From Nipponacmea schrenckii (Eukaryota > Mollusca > Gastropoda > Lottiidae), in the NCBI GenBank assembly GCA_030562195.1, contig CM060202.1, forward strand, positions 32,354,599 through 32,418,598: a DNA stretch of 64,000 nucleotides, read 5' to 3'. The notes under the pieces were generated by a model, which was not told where the DNA came from, made no database searches, and saw only the letters and a program-made list of their open reading frames with translations. The translations under genes and the position numbers were made by a program. Positions within the stretch are counted from its first letter, which is position 1. Every line of letters starts with the position of its first letter. Below are positions 51,852 through 63,200 of this stretch, piece after piece.

Positions 51852-52145
51852 GTGAGTACCTTAGCTCAAAATACGACATGTTTATGTGTTTTTATATTTT
51901 TATTTTTTGAATCTGAATTTTCAAATTTTATGACTATAGTGTCATCATTAATGACTGTTCCTGCAATCCCTCTTTCAACTCAGTGACTCGTGTTTTATTA
52001 TTACGAAACATATTCAAACATCTACATGAACTTGCCATGTACATCTGTTGACTAACCGACTATAAGGAAAAGCTAATTATACCCTCCAATCTTGCACACT
52101 GCACGTGCCAATATGGGCTCTCATTGGACAATTAGACGAAACAAC
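51852..52145. other. Intron sequence
   Basis: Intron 2 of the Ig gene up to the isolated LTR. Nothing recognised. Confidence 0.4.
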
Positions 52146-52490
52146 TGTGACATTTTATAGGTTCTGATGTAGTCCCTTTAATTTAGCTTGAAATCATTTG
52201 ATATATTATATTATTGTTTTCACTGTAAAGGTGATGAGAGAGTGTCCTTGATTATTAAACTAGATTAATGCTGACTGTGCATGCATGTTTGAAGTGGACA
52301 GCTTGCATTAAACTACGCCAGCCAATAGCCTGCATGTTGGGCATCCAGGGTCCAGGTTGTGGTATAAGAGAGTCTGTCAAGCCTGGACCGGAAGCCAGAA
52401 CAGAGGAGAATTCGCCGCCACCAATCTCCGATATCTCTCTCTCACCACCTTTAAGAAGATCTGTATCTAATAAAAAATCCAGATATTAAA
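52146..52490 (+). repeat. Isolated LTR of the 6186-10707 family
   Basis: It starts TGTGACATTTTATAGG and follows the 5' LTR at 6186 through the TATAAG box (about 52363) and the ccaccaatctcc block, diverging at about 52475. No internal element sequence follows. It is either a solo LTR with a decayed end or a truncated copy, lying in an intron of the Ig gene. Confidence 0.75.
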
Positions 52491-52524
52491 AATCAATTAA
52501 CACTATTCTATTGTGTCTACAACA

Positions 52525-52602
52525 AATGTTGACGGACGGACCGAAGGATAGGGGTGACAACAATATATGGTAGTGACGTCCACATATTCATGTAGGCGTA
52601 TT
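52525..52602 (-). repeat. End fragment of the inverted-repeat element family
   Basis: The reverse complement reads TACGCCTACATGAATATGTG, then the tattgttgtcacccct and gtccgtccgtc tracts, matching the left end at 10883-10960. Confidence 0.7.
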
Positions 52603-52605
52603 ATT

Positions 52606-53009
52606 ATTTTATTATTATTTCACAGTGTTTATAGTGCACCTTTCACAACTGTGTTCAGGTACACTATACAAATAATGTTAAAAAATGTAAAATTAAATAT
52701 TGCATGAACAATATACAAACATAATTGATAATTAAAAAATAAAACAAGGCTACTAAAGATAATGAAAACTTAATTACAAATTGATCAAAATTTAAAACTT
52801 TAAACAAGTTCACAAAAAGCGTCATTAAAAAGGTAAGTTTTCAGTTGTTTCTTAGAAGAAGAAATTGATGTGCATGATCTTAAGCTAAAAGGTGAATTAT
52901 TCCATAAAAGAGGAGCTTGGTATGGAAGGGAATAGCTGCCATAATTAGATGCAATGAAGAAGTGTCTAATTCCATTGTAATTAGTCAAATGACATGTGTA
53001 ATAAAACAA
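52606..53009 (-). mobile_element. LINE 3' end with (AAT)n tail
   Basis: The minus-strand frame 53009-52800 reads FFIASNYGSYSLPYQAPLLW, NNSPFSLRSCTSISSSKKQL and KTYLFNDAF before its stop. This is the usual C-terminal end of LINE polyproteins (the LWN-LP-SLR...FK--LKT-LF block). About 190 bp of 3' untranslated sequence and an AATAATAAAATAATAATA tail follow at 52606. It is a typical 5'-truncated insertion inside an Ig-gene intron. Confidence 0.75.
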
Positions 53010-53241
53010 AATACCTTAATATCAAAAGACATATGACTGCTTTTGTTAAAGTAAACTGTTCAACGGCAAGATCACTCTTGTTTTTGTAGAATATAATATT
53101 ACTAAAGACTTTTTACATTAGATGTATGTCACAAACCCCCCTTCATAACACACTGGTTATATGTCGCGTGCGGTTTCTCTTTTTACATTTTACTTTTGTC
53201 ATATCTATTTTGTCGTATCTTTTACGTTCATCACATGACCA

Positions 53242-53484
53242 TCACGTGACCAAAAAATAGAAATCATTTAAGAACTGCTCCCAGTGGAATTTATAGTCTT
53301 GTTCTTCATGACAGACGGTAAATGAATTTTCGCCACCAATTCCATGATAATAATAATGATTCTTTATTTGGGTCAACAATTTATTTCGCATAACATTTTC
53401 GATTTCCCATTTAAAAAATGTTGAAAAACATTTCTCGCATTTCATGAGAACGATATCATTATGACGACAAGTGGCGCTGCTCAA
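53242..53484 (-). CDS. Unrecognised 80-codon frame with CxxC
   Basis: The minus strand reads CRHNDIVLMKCEKCFSTFF, MRNKLLTQIKNHYYYHGIGG and SFTVCHEEQDYKFHWEQF. The CxxC and later Cys/His could bind zinc, but no family is recognised and no splice sites or flanking exons support it. It may be a gene fragment or chance. Confidence 0.2.
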   Translation of the reverse strand: MSSATCRHNDIVLMKCEKCFSTFFKWEIENVMRNKLLTQIKNHYYYHGIGGENSFTVCHEEQDYKFHWEQFLNDFYFLVT

Positions 53485-53589
53485 TTTGAGCTAGGGCATC
53501 GTCCCTATTTGTCTGGCCAATTTTTATGGCCGATCATTGGATGTGTACAAAGTATAGAATCTTTTTATGAATTCCAATTTTATGATAAA

Positions 53590-53865
53590 AAGCGAAGTTT
53601 TTAATCAAACTCTTACATCTGATGTATTAAATATTACCGAGTATGGTTTATATTTCCTGGATTTGATATAAATGACAAATGTAAAACCACAAAGTGTTTA
53701 TTTAATAAATATTTGGGAATTGCAATATGAAGGAAAATATACATAAACATTTTTGAAATGGAAAGAATTGAATATATTAGATTTTATTTCAATTTTGGTA
53801 TTATCTTTACTTCAACTGATGTTCATATATATCAAGTAAATAACTCCCGTAATTCATAAAGAAAG
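53590..53865 (+). pseudogene. Third Polinton-like fragment
   Basis: It reads TSDVLNITEYGLYF, matching DVFTVTEYGLY of 23503-23760, and then TFLKWKELNILDF and similar, with stops. It matches the order of 23760-23280 and 20600-20890. It shows that this Polinton family has further copies. Confidence 0.6.
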
Positions 53866-54199
53866 TGATGAATATTTAGAATATTTTTTGCACGTTTTAA
53901 AATAGAAAGTATAACTGAATACCATAACCAGAATATTTTCATGTAAATCATGTGATTGAATTAGAGATATCAGTTATTATAGAATATCTTGGTTATAGAG
54001 ATAAAGGCAATCAAATATTTAAGTCTTAGAAAAACATTGGTTTTCACAAAAACGCTTAATTTAATTCCTAAAAAAATGACTAGAAGAGATTATGATGCCT
54101 AAAGGAAAAGATTAAGTAGAGGAATTCAATCATAGAATATGATCACTAAACTAATTATTAACATTGAAATACACAAAAACTGGAATTTCTACTTGGTTT

Positions 54200-54491
54200 A
54201 GAGAAAAAAAATATATATTCTTCTAGTAAACAACGGTCCGCTGCAGTCTTTTTCAAGCGGTCAGCTTGATGTCTTTTGGCGGTTAGCCTTATATTATTAT
54301 GTGGTAGCCTAGTGCCATTGTAATGTGATTACTGTAATGAACTATAACTAAGTAAAGCTGATAAACTAACTTTATTTGACTTTCACTGGCATCGGAATTA
54401 GACCCCGGATTCCACCATCACGGTGATATTATTATATGCCTAGAATTGTTTGTTCTGTGGGAACAATAGGACCTACACCAGGCGGGTGACA
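54200..54491 (+). repeat. 5' LTR of the gag-protease element
   Basis: It runs from agaaaaaaaatatatattc to gcgggtgaca and is about 92-95 percent identical by eye to 56915-57203. The exact first base is uncertain, because the sequences before the A-rich run differ. Confidence 0.75.
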
Positions 54492-54495
54492 AAAA

Positions 54496-54513
54496 TTGGC
54501 GACGAGGTTGGGA
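54496..54513 (+). promoter_or_regulatory. Putative primer binding site
   Basis: TGGCGACGAGGTTGGGAT starts four bases after the LTR end (ggtgaca aaaat). TGGCGAC-AGG-TGGGA sequences are common in Ty3/gypsy elements. The tRNA was not identified. Confidence 0.6.
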
Positions 54514-54935
54514 TCCATTGACTTGTGCAGTGTACTGAGTGGAATTGAAGAAAACTTTATGATATTCGGTATCTACGGCCTATGAACTTTTCAATGAATA
54601 TTATGATAGAAAAAACAAGTGCAAGAGTGATAATAATTGATGGTGATGAATCAGTACGATAATAATTCGGATCCAGAAATAGACATTAATATGGATCTTA
54701 CTTCTCCTATGAATCAAGACAATTCTGTGAGTACTGAAGGTGAAATCTGAACAGAACATGAGTGAAGATAAATTGACAGAATTAATTGGAACTGTGAGTG
54801 AAATGAATTCTTAAATATTAGTATTAAATGATACAGTGACTAGACAAAATGATGTCATACGTAGTGTGAGTGAAATGAATGCAAAATTAAGTGATGCATT
54901 TCAAAATCTTATGAAGGATAAGTCATTAACTGAAA

Positions 54936-55440
54936 GTGCTAGTAAAAACAATGATTCTATTCAGCCTTCTAGTATCAAAAAGTACATCTACAGGACAGCA
55001 ACCTAACTATCAAACTGTGCCTATTTACAGAGCCTTCGAACAGCCTAAACTACATTGTGTGCTACCAAAAATATCATTTTCTGGAACAATTGAAAGTGAT
55101 GGACATACTCTTATCCACTTTTTAAAATTATTTGAAGGAGAATGTAGAATCAGGAAAATTTCCATGAGCATTAAACCTAATTTGTTCATGATGCAATGCA
55201 AAGAGCCTGCTCGTTCGTTGATTAGATCTGCTGCTAAGCAATGGGATTCCTGGCCATTGTTCCGAGATGAAGTTATCAAGATGTTCTGCACAGAAGCTGA
55301 TAAAGCATATGCTTGTAGAGCACTTGCAAATATTCAAGAAAGAGACAATGAAAAATATTGGACTTTAATGGATAGATTAGAAGTCTGTAATATCAAGCTT
55401 ACAGTCATGAAGTTCAGTTTGATGATGAAGGAAACTTGTT
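54936..55440 (+). pseudogene. gag capsid region
   Basis: An open stretch has GQQPNYQTVPIYRAFEQPKL, LPKISFSGTIESDG, FLKLFEGECRIRKI, QWDSWPLFRDEVIKMF and YWTLMDRLEV. This is the pattern of a Ty3/gypsy capsid (F-G-----FL--FE, W--F---F---F). It passes to another frame at about 55430. Confidence 0.7.
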
Positions 55441-56020
55441 TGTATCCCCTTCGAGTGAAATGTCAAATAGAACAGACAAATTTATTCAATGTATTCGAGA
55501 TAGAACTTTAAAAGCAGTTATAATTGCTGAATTGAGTAGAGAACCTGGATTGAAGAGAGACCCGGATTACATAGCAAGGTTTGCTGACCAATCTACTCAA
55601 TATTTGAAATTTGTTGGACCAGAAAGTGAACCTGATGTTAGTAAGCCCAAGTCTAGACATCACCAAAACAGTTATAATACTAATTATATTGATAGACGAC
55701 AGAAATGGAAGGATTCAGGACATGATCGAAAGGATCAACAAAATCGTAGAAGATTTTATGAAGATGTAAGACCCCAGCAGAAAAATTATGTCAACTCTAA
55801 CAATTATGAAGTACAAGAAAAGACAAAACTACAATGTTATGGTTGTAATGGGTATGGTCACTATAAAAACGAATGCCCAACTGTGAAAAAACAATCAAAT
55901 GCTTATGATCATAAACAGGATAAAAATGTCAGAAAAGTTTCAGAGACACATTCCAACTCTAATACTGTAAATGTGGAAATGAAATTGGATCAAGTATGGA
56001 AGGACCTAAACAAAATCTAG
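55441..56020 (+). pseudogene. gag C-terminal half with CCHC knuckle
   Basis: It continues gag (CIRDRTLKAVIIAELSREPG, RFADQSTQYLKFVG), then a basic Asn/Arg-rich stretch and CYGCNGYGHYKNEC, a canonical C-x2-C-x4-H-x4-C RNA-binding knuckle, ending LDQVWKDLNKI. The frame stops at 56020. Confidence 0.78.
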
Positions 56021-56069
56021 ACTTCACAAGAAGAAAGAACAGAAATAATATCTACATTTCATCCAGATA

Positions 56070-56796
56070 AAGGTGTATTTATTGAACATTCAATTAATGG
56101 CACATTAGTTAGATCATTAGCAGACACTGGAAGTGATATTACTGTTGCATCTGGCAAGAAAAACATTAGTCTGAAGTGACTTTGAAAAAGGATAAAACTA
56201 AAGTTTCAGTATCTTCTGAGCACACATTACCTGTTTTGGGATCTTTTACTGCTGTTATCATGTTTCCTTGCAGTGATAAAGTTTATACTCATAAAATAGT
56301 AGTGGCAGAAACATTAAATTGTGATCTGATAATTGGGACAGATTTTATGAGAAAACATGGATGAAATGTGGATTTGGGTAAAAATGTATTTGTTGTAGAA
56401 GATAATCAAGTGCTATTAGTTTCAGCTAATGGGAAACCATTATTAAACATTTTTCCTATTCCTACTAATAAAACTGTCCTGATGAAAAATGTAGTTATCC
56501 CCCCTTATTCAGAAAAAGTACTGCTGGCTAAAATAAAATGGGATTCGGCTACACCTTTGCTTGATAATAGACAATTTACAGTAAATGGTGTTTTGAAACA
56601 AAAAGGACTTAGTTTGATTAACTGTTTTGTAAAACCAGAAAAAGACTTAGTAAATGTTATTGTTGCAATACATTGGTCTTTAAGGTATATTGTTAAACTA
56701 AGAAATTGCATTTTGAATCAACCAAATGTATTGTCGAGGACGCCATTCGAGCTTAGAAGAGGAGAATGTCATGAGCAGAGTCCCTTTAAACGGTAA
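56070..56796 (+). pseudogene. Protease and terminal RNase H scraps
   Basis: The protease active site VRSLADTGSDITVASG lies at about 56107. After a frame change, LNCDLIIGTDFMRKHG (about 56315) is the C-terminal protease block. A linker (MKNVVIPPYSEKVLLAK) follows. Near 56710 there is NQPNVLSR, which resembles the end of RNase H, so a deletion has removed RT and most of RNase H between about 56650 and 56700. Confidence 0.65.
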
Positions 56797-56914
56797 AGCG
56801 TTAACTGGAGTTAGCTCCCTTCAACTGTAGTTGAAGAATCTGGGTTAATGAATATTTATATGACGTCATATTAGAGCACATGTTTTACGAAGACCGGAAG
56901 TTGAATGTGTAAAA

Positions 56915-57203
56915 AGAAAAAAAATATATATTCTTCTAGTAAGCAGCGGTCAGCTGCATTCTTTTTCAAGCGGTCGGCTTGATGTCTTTTGGCGGTTAGC
57001 TTTATATTATTATGTGGTAGTGCCATTGTAATGTGATAACTGTAATGGACTATAACTAAGTAAAGCTGATAGACTAACTTTATTTGACTTTCACTGGCAT
57101 CGGAATTAGACCCCAGATTCCACCATCACGGTCTTATTATTATTTATATACCTAGAATTGTTTGTTCTGTGGGAACAATAGGACCTACACCAGGCGGGTG
57201 ACA
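56915..57203 (+). repeat. 3' LTR of the gag-protease element
   Basis: See 54200-54491. It ends gcgggtgaca. The next bases (gttggggttt) share a ttgg/ggttt word with the left flank, but a clean target duplication could not be fixed. Confidence 0.75.
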
Positions 57204-57672
57204 GTTGGGGTTTAGTAAACTTACCTGGCTTAAACAACTTTTATCTTTACTTCGAAGTACTCGTATGAACTTCAGTCCTTGTTTTGGACTTATTTAAGGT
57301 CGTGGAAATTAATAAATACAGCCGTTTGTTGGTTGATTTTGTGTTTGACAATTTTCATTTGAAGATCTGTTTAGCTAGACATGTATATGTAGATTTGTAT
57401 TTGACGATATTTTTGGCTAGAATTCTATTAATTATTAATTCAATAATTAAAAATCGAATGTTTAGCGAAGAATGCCCGTTTTTAATACAAATAATGATTT
57501 TTGTATACAAATGTAAATTTTTCGACGACGAATTTAACGTACAAATTAAGAGATAAGAATTTAGAATTAAGAAATAAGAAATAGCAAAGTCATTCCGCCT
57601 TCCATAGTATGTCTTTGAAGCACAGTTATATTTTTATAACAAAGCTAGTTCAACGAGTTAACGCGATCCTAG
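57204..57672. other. Intron sequence, nothing recognised
   Basis: AT-rich. An open frame at 57284-57556 is Phe/Ile-rich and unsupported. Confidence 0.4.
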
Positions 57673-57756
57673 TAGACCGGGCACACGAGCGATTTTGTCA
57701 CCTATGGCGCCGAATTTTATAAGCGACTGAAAAGATTTGCATGTGTGCCCGGTCTA
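57673..57756. repeat. 84-bp element with perfect 14-bp inverted ends
   Basis: TAGACCGGGCACAC at 57673-57686 is the reverse complement of 57743-57756. A tiny MITE ending 36 bases upstream of the Ig exon at 57793. Confidence 0.75.
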
Positions 57757-57792
57757 TTATCATCTTTCGTTTCTATTACTATTTTATTTCAG

Positions 57793-58077
57793 ACCAACCC
57801 AAGATTAAAGGAAGATCTCGACAAAATCCTGTTTTAAAACAAGAAGATAACTATACTTCAACCATACAGTGTCACAGTGTTTCAACCAGTATAGGAGATT
57901 GTCCACTGCCAATGTACACGATGTGGTATAAAAATGGAACGAGAATGACTGACTTAAATCCAACTTTATCTCAAATTAACGTGACTGTAGATCATAATGG
58001 TGGAAGCTTTAGGTGTCTGGCTACAGATTATCCCCCTTGTTATAAAAAAATACAGACCACAAAACATTATGTTGATG
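57793..58077 (+). CDS. Ig-like domain exon (domain 2), phase 1-1
   Basis: 285 bp; acceptor TATTTCAG, donor GTAAAA, both phase 1. It reads QPKIKGRSRQNPVLKQ, STIQCHSVST, MYTMWYKNGTRM and DHNGGSFRCLATDYPPC. It is a canonical Ig fold with B-strand Cys (IQC), core Trp (MWY) and F-strand Cys (FRC). Extra Cys in GDCPL and PPC could form a second disulphide. Glycosylation sites at NGT and NVT. It follows domain 1 (51462-51851) in phase, the split codon giving Asp. Confidence 0.82.
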
Positions 58078-58551
58078 GTAAAAGAAATAATCTTTTTGTT
58101 ATTCAGGGATTATTCAAGATTTTACTAAGTTCGGTTGAGATAAATCAAATTTAATTGTTCAACCCTGGGTCTTTCTTTACCATGCGTAAATGTGAAACAA
58201 ATCAATGCTACACGCATAAAATGTGATTTTTCTTCCTTCTAAAAAATACCTTTTTAAATTTACATGTATTTATATCAGAGACACTGATATTTAATATTTA
58301 TGGAAGTAAGAAATATGGGGTACATATTATGACCAATCGTGTACAATTCCTAATATTCAGTCATACAAAATACCTACCGTATTTAAGACGGATAGTTTCC
58401 TGTGAATATAAAGCCTTATATATTCCAAAAGAGCATTGGAAAAGATCAAACAAGAAATCTTGGTTAAAAGTTGGCCCAATGATATTTAACAGGTAGTAGA
58501 GTCGACTAAAGAGAAGTATCATCAGATTTTAAATCTTTGTTTTTTTTACAG

Positions 58552-58608
58552 TTTTCAATATTGAAGAGTGTAATAATGTCTTTGAGAGTGAAACCTTATT
58601 CAGCAAAT
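58552..58608 (+). CDS. 57-bp linker exon, phase 1-1
   Basis: Acceptor TTTTTTTACAG, donor GTAAGT. It reads FNIEECNNVFESETLFSK. At 19 codons it is symmetric (phase 1-1), so including or skipping it keeps frame. Glu-rich with one Cys. It connects domains 2 and 3. Confidence 0.65.
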
Positions 58609-58744
58609 GTAAGTTTTTTTTTCTATCTTGTATCCGTAGCTTGAGATTTTCTTTAAACTCTTTGCTATGTCTGTGTATGTGATCTTGTCTTACAACCAAT
58701 CTTCTCTGAAGCTGTTTTAGTTAAATTGTCTACTAACGTTTCAG

Positions 58745-59026
58745 ATAAACCAATTGATGTAAAACTGGACCCAGATCAAAGGGATATAACTGTAAATAAA
58801 AATGAGGATTTGAATGTAAACTGTTCAGCTAAATGTCACCCACTGTGTGAAATGAAATGGGAAAAAGATTATCAAGGCATCAAATCCAGTAGATTCATTA
58901 CAGAGAATATGATCCGAAGGGATTTGGAAATAGAGAACATCCAAAAGTCGTATGAAGGTGTTTACGTCTGTTTAGTTACAAACAAGTATGGAGAAGTCAA
59001 GAAGAATTTTACTTTAAGTGTTGGAG
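58745..59026 (+). CDS. Ig-like domain exon (domain 3), phase 1-1
   Basis: 282 bp; acceptor ACGTTTCAG, donor GTATGT. It reads KPIDVKLDPDQRDITV, LNVNCSAKCHPLCEMKW, IRRDLEIENIQKSYEGVYVC and NKYGEVKKNFTLSV. It is a canonical I-set/C2-type Ig domain with B-strand Cys (NCSA), Trp (MKW), the DLEI--IQ block and YEGVYVC; two additional Cys between B and C strands. Glycosylation sites at NCS and NFT. It ends in phase 1, so more exons must follow; the gap at 59348 probably hides them. Confidence 0.85.
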
Positions 59027-59029
59027 GTA

Positions 59030-59215
59030 TGTCATACACAAGCACATGGTCCTGTCTAACATTCAGCCCATAGAGACAAATACAGACTCTTCATTTTAAA
59101 TGGGTCAGAATTAGGTCCAATACACAAGGACATGGTCCTGTCTAACATTCAGCCTATATAGACAAATATAGATGCTTTATTTTACATGGGTCTGAATTTG
59201 GTACAATACTCCAGC
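59030..59215 (+). repeat. Two tandem copies of a LINE-tail sequence
   Basis: The acatggtcctgtctaacatt and tttacatgggtctgaatt blocks repeat with a period of about 88 bases. It is the same sequence as 17656-17760 and starts within a few bases of the domain 3 donor. Confidence 0.7.
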
Positions 59216-59347
59216 TACCCGGGTCAAATAGCATGATAAACACAGATTTAATTTACTGGGCAAAATTTGGTCCATACAAGATGTCTTCTAAATTCACCCT
59301 TGAACAAAACAGATTTCAACATAAATTTTACCCTAGAATAAATATAG

Positions 59348-59847
59348 NNNNNNNNNNNNNNNNNNNNNNNNNNNNNNNNNNNNNNNNNNNNNNNNNNNNN
59401 NNNNNNNNNNNNNNNNNNNNNNNNNNNNNNNNNNNNNNNNNNNNNNNNNNNNNNNNNNNNNNNNNNNNNNNNNNNNNNNNNNNNNNNNNNNNNNNNNNNN
59501 NNNNNNNNNNNNNNNNNNNNNNNNNNNNNNNNNNNNNNNNNNNNNNNNNNNNNNNNNNNNNNNNNNNNNNNNNNNNNNNNNNNNNNNNNNNNNNNNNNNN
59601 NNNNNNNNNNNNNNNNNNNNNNNNNNNNNNNNNNNNNNNNNNNNNNNNNNNNNNNNNNNNNNNNNNNNNNNNNNNNNNNNNNNNNNNNNNNNNNNNNNNN
59701 NNNNNNNNNNNNNNNNNNNNNNNNNNNNNNNNNNNNNNNNNNNNNNNNNNNNNNNNNNNNNNNNNNNNNNNNNNNNNNNNNNNNNNNNNNNNNNNNNNNN
59801 NNNNNNNNNNNNNNNNNNNNNNNNNNNNNNNNNNNNNNNNNNNNNNN
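59348..59847. other. Assembly gap, 500 N
   Basis: Exactly 500 N, size unknown. It separates the Ig gene from TUBGCP4. The first 24 bases after it (tgaagctaaaaacttttatg...) also occur at 61181-61204. Confidence 0.98.
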
Positions 59848-60137
59848 TGAAGCTAAAAACTTTTATGCATACCGTATATTTCCGTGTATAATGCGATTTT
59901 GCCATAAAATGGGCCCAACAAAGAGGGGGTGGATATATTTTGGACATTTATGTAAATCAACGTTTTACATGCTCATACAGACAGCATTTAAGGATCGCAT
60001 ATTTCTTATATATGAATCTTTACCTATGCCTATTTCTACATGTCTTATAAACAGTCTATTCCAAGGAATAATCTATTATTTCTGTCTCCTAGTTATTAAA
60101 ATTTTTATCCAAATAATCAAAATATAACTGTACTTAC

Positions 60138-60272
60138 AGATTTCATATGAACAAAACTCTGAGCCAATAAAGCTGATAGGAAGTTTTCATGTGCTACTTT
60201 CACTGCCTCAAAATCTCTAGTTGAGTTAATTTTATCTAATAATATACCATACTGAGATTCTATAACATCTAC
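60138..60272 (-). CDS. TUBGCP4: TUBGCP4 exon: VDVIESQYGILLDKI...
   Basis: 45 codons, phase 0-0; acceptor ATTTGCAG, donor GTAAGT. It contains INSTRDFEAVKVAHENFL and LLAQSF, among the best conserved GCP4 segments. The next exon (human equivalent starting PVFHCLNEIL) is not found before the gap. Confidence 0.93.
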
Positions 60273-63200
60273 CTGCAAATTAAATAAAAAATCAAAAACG
60301 AATTTATTTTTTTTACGACTATTTGCAAGTATCACTTTTCAAATACGAGCTTAAAGACAATGTAAATCCAAACAATTTGACCAGTTTGTTATAAAAAGGA
60401 ATGATATTTTATTTTTAATTAGACATGGTAGTTGCAATCACAATTTGTATGTCAAATCAACTTTGTAATGCTCAGTGACTTACCTGTAAATAATATTGTA
60501 AATTATCAACCAGAAAACCCATGTGAGTACGAAGTTGTAATTTAGCCATTTCTTCCTTCTGTGTCGGTTTTTCTTTATGTACCATCTGTAGTGTCCAACA
60601 TGACTGTATATCTAACTGGGCACGTTTTACAGCTAATAGAAACCTGAATACTCGGTCGTACCTTAATAAAATAATTTCTGTCAGAGTATAATACATAAAC
60701 ATATAACACTATTCTTTATGAAATGAAGTTTTATAGCCAAACTACTCATTTGACATTAAAGGGATAATAGGTCTTAGAATAAATATTAAATTTGAAAATT
60801 TTAAACTTGGCCAATTAGAGCTCTATTCATCAGTAAATATGCCTGCTACCATAAATAACATAAAAATAAATAAATATCAAAAAACTAAGTAATTATCCAT
60901 AAAGATGCATTTGATTATTGAAAAATGCTTTATGACTTGATTAACTGTTTTTCAAAAAGGACTTGGTATAGTAAGTTTCCTGATATTAAGAGATTCTGTT
61001 ACTTCATGACACCAGGTAAGTTTATCGATGAATATATACTCATATTGAACTTTCTTGAGAACTTAAATTTTCTGTTATGCTAGGACCTATTATCCCTTTA
61101 AACCTCAGTTATGTAGATTACAGCAGTATAATTCTGTTCAATCTTTTAAAGGTCTCTAGTTGAAGAAAGTCCTGTTATCTGTGAAGCTAAAAACTTTTAT
61201 GCATATATCCCTTGCCAGAAATGATTTGACACTCTACCTTTCTAACATAGCTGGAGTGAATAGAATATGTAACGGCCATTGAACTGAATGTTGCAGTCCT
61301 AAACAGTTCCATACTGATTCTACAGCAGGACTAGATTCCGCTGAACCACTCTCTAAAACACAAACAGTTGATAGTTCAAATAAAAATCATAGTAGCAAAT
61401 AAAAACTGTATTCCTGAAGACAAAGAAATTTATCAGTCACAGGTCAATTTAAGACAACAGCCCAGTATCTGGTTTCAGGTTTTGGTAGGTAACAATTGAC
61501 AACATATTATATCCACAGTAAATATTGCCTGTAATACACAGTGTTATTTGATAAATGAGCTATTAAAGTTGATAATTGTGAGTACTTCTTTGACGATCCA
61601 TATAAATGGTTTGAAACAAAATGGTGTGTTTATGTTTTTCTTTTTTGTTCTTTGTGAAGCAGGTTGATAAGTACTGGTCATCGCATCCAAAAGTTTCTTT
61701 CAATTCAAAATTTCGAACCCTAGTTACCTACCAACCTCAATCCATCTCGCTACGGACTGACCTTCCAATAAAAGAAAAGGGTCTACTTACTTGGTGTGAT
61801 AGTTAAAGTAAAAGTTTGTAGTGGAGACTCATCTTGCATCAACACACTTCTAGAAGCTTGTTGAAATGCCAAATTTATATCTGGAATAAATAGGAACACC
61901 TTGACATAAATTTGATTTTGTAACAAATATTAAACATAAAACTCTGAATGTAGCGTTAAAATCTTCTAAAATCAGTACAGCTGTTCCATCATATTTCTCT
62001 TATTCTGCAAATTATATTTCTAGGATGTTCTTGTTTTGATAGGTCCATGTGATTTTGTTTTTGTTTTTATACAGTTGACTGATTTCATCACAAATTTTTT
62101 TTTTCACATAAGGCCAATGAAAACACTGGAATTTTAACTACAGTCCTTCTATTCAGGTGCTTTTTCATTTCTTACTGCATCAATGGAAACTTTACACAAG
62201 TACAATGCAACTCCTGCTTGACTTCTACTAATACCCATCTTAGATCTCATCAACTAAGTTTCAAGCAACTTATGGGAACTATTTCATTCTCAGACAATCT
62301 ATATCTCATGATCAAATGTAAATGAAATGAATGGAGTTTTACATCTTACTCTTCAGCACATCATGAGCTTATGAAGATGGGCAACACCTAGTCTGAAACT
62401 TGCTGACTCTATTCCCAGCCTCTGATGGCTACATGGATAGATACGGCTGGGGGAGAGTCAGTAAGACTAAGCCACAAAATTCAGAAAATTTTCCTCATCT
62501 TTGACACAACCACACACATGACATGAAGTTTCGGACTAGGAACACCATGCTGTGTAAATTGAGGGAAATTTTGTCATCACAGCTGCATTTGGCTTCTTTT
62601 TTTCCGTCCGTCATACAATCTGTAAGATAAGTGGTCAAGAGACCAATTCATTCCAACCACCTACCATGTTGTGTTGTAGAAGTAGCAGTTGACGATAGTA
62701 ACTGTTGAGCCTGATCTATAAATGCTAGATACAATTCACCACGACCCAATAGAAAGAAATCTTTAATGATCGTTAACTGGTTTCGTAAGTCTGATTCTTC
62801 TACTATCAATATCCACAGGTGCTATACAAATAAAATTATATAAATCAAAGTCCTTTACCCTTGGAGTATTCAGCGTAAATGAAATAAAACATCATATACA
62901 TTAAACATTATGTAAATATGTGTATGGTTCATTTGGTATGTTATATTTTATTGAAAGATGTGTTGAAAAAGGTTAACTTGGGGGGTAGTGGGTGGCAGCC
63001 AATCAATAAGCATGTATCAAAATACCTGAAAAACAATAAATGCTACAGTGTTCTTAAAATAAAAATTTTGGACAATATCTAAAATTGTACCACAAATAAC
63101 AAAAATTCTAATTTCTGATTGGTCCAAATACATGGGGTTTAATAGCAATTTGACATCATGTCTTTGCAAATGGCGTATTAATTTCAGCGAACTAGTTACA

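Larger units (their letters stand above)
54200..57203 (+). mobile_element. Ty3/gypsy-type gag-protease element, internally deleted
   Basis: LTRs of about 290 bp (54200-54491 and 56915-57203) enclose gag with a CCHC motif, a protease and a short RNase H end. RT, most of RNase H and integrase are missing. The primer site follows the 5' LTR. It sits in the intron before Ig exon 57793. Stops at several places. Confidence 0.82.

Noticed and set aside
59233..59947. Long open frames across the second N gap
   Set aside because: Same reason: the open length is produced by N.
61621..61806. 61-codon plus-strand frame
   Set aside because: It overlaps the TUBGCP4 exon and intron on the opposite strand; no motif.
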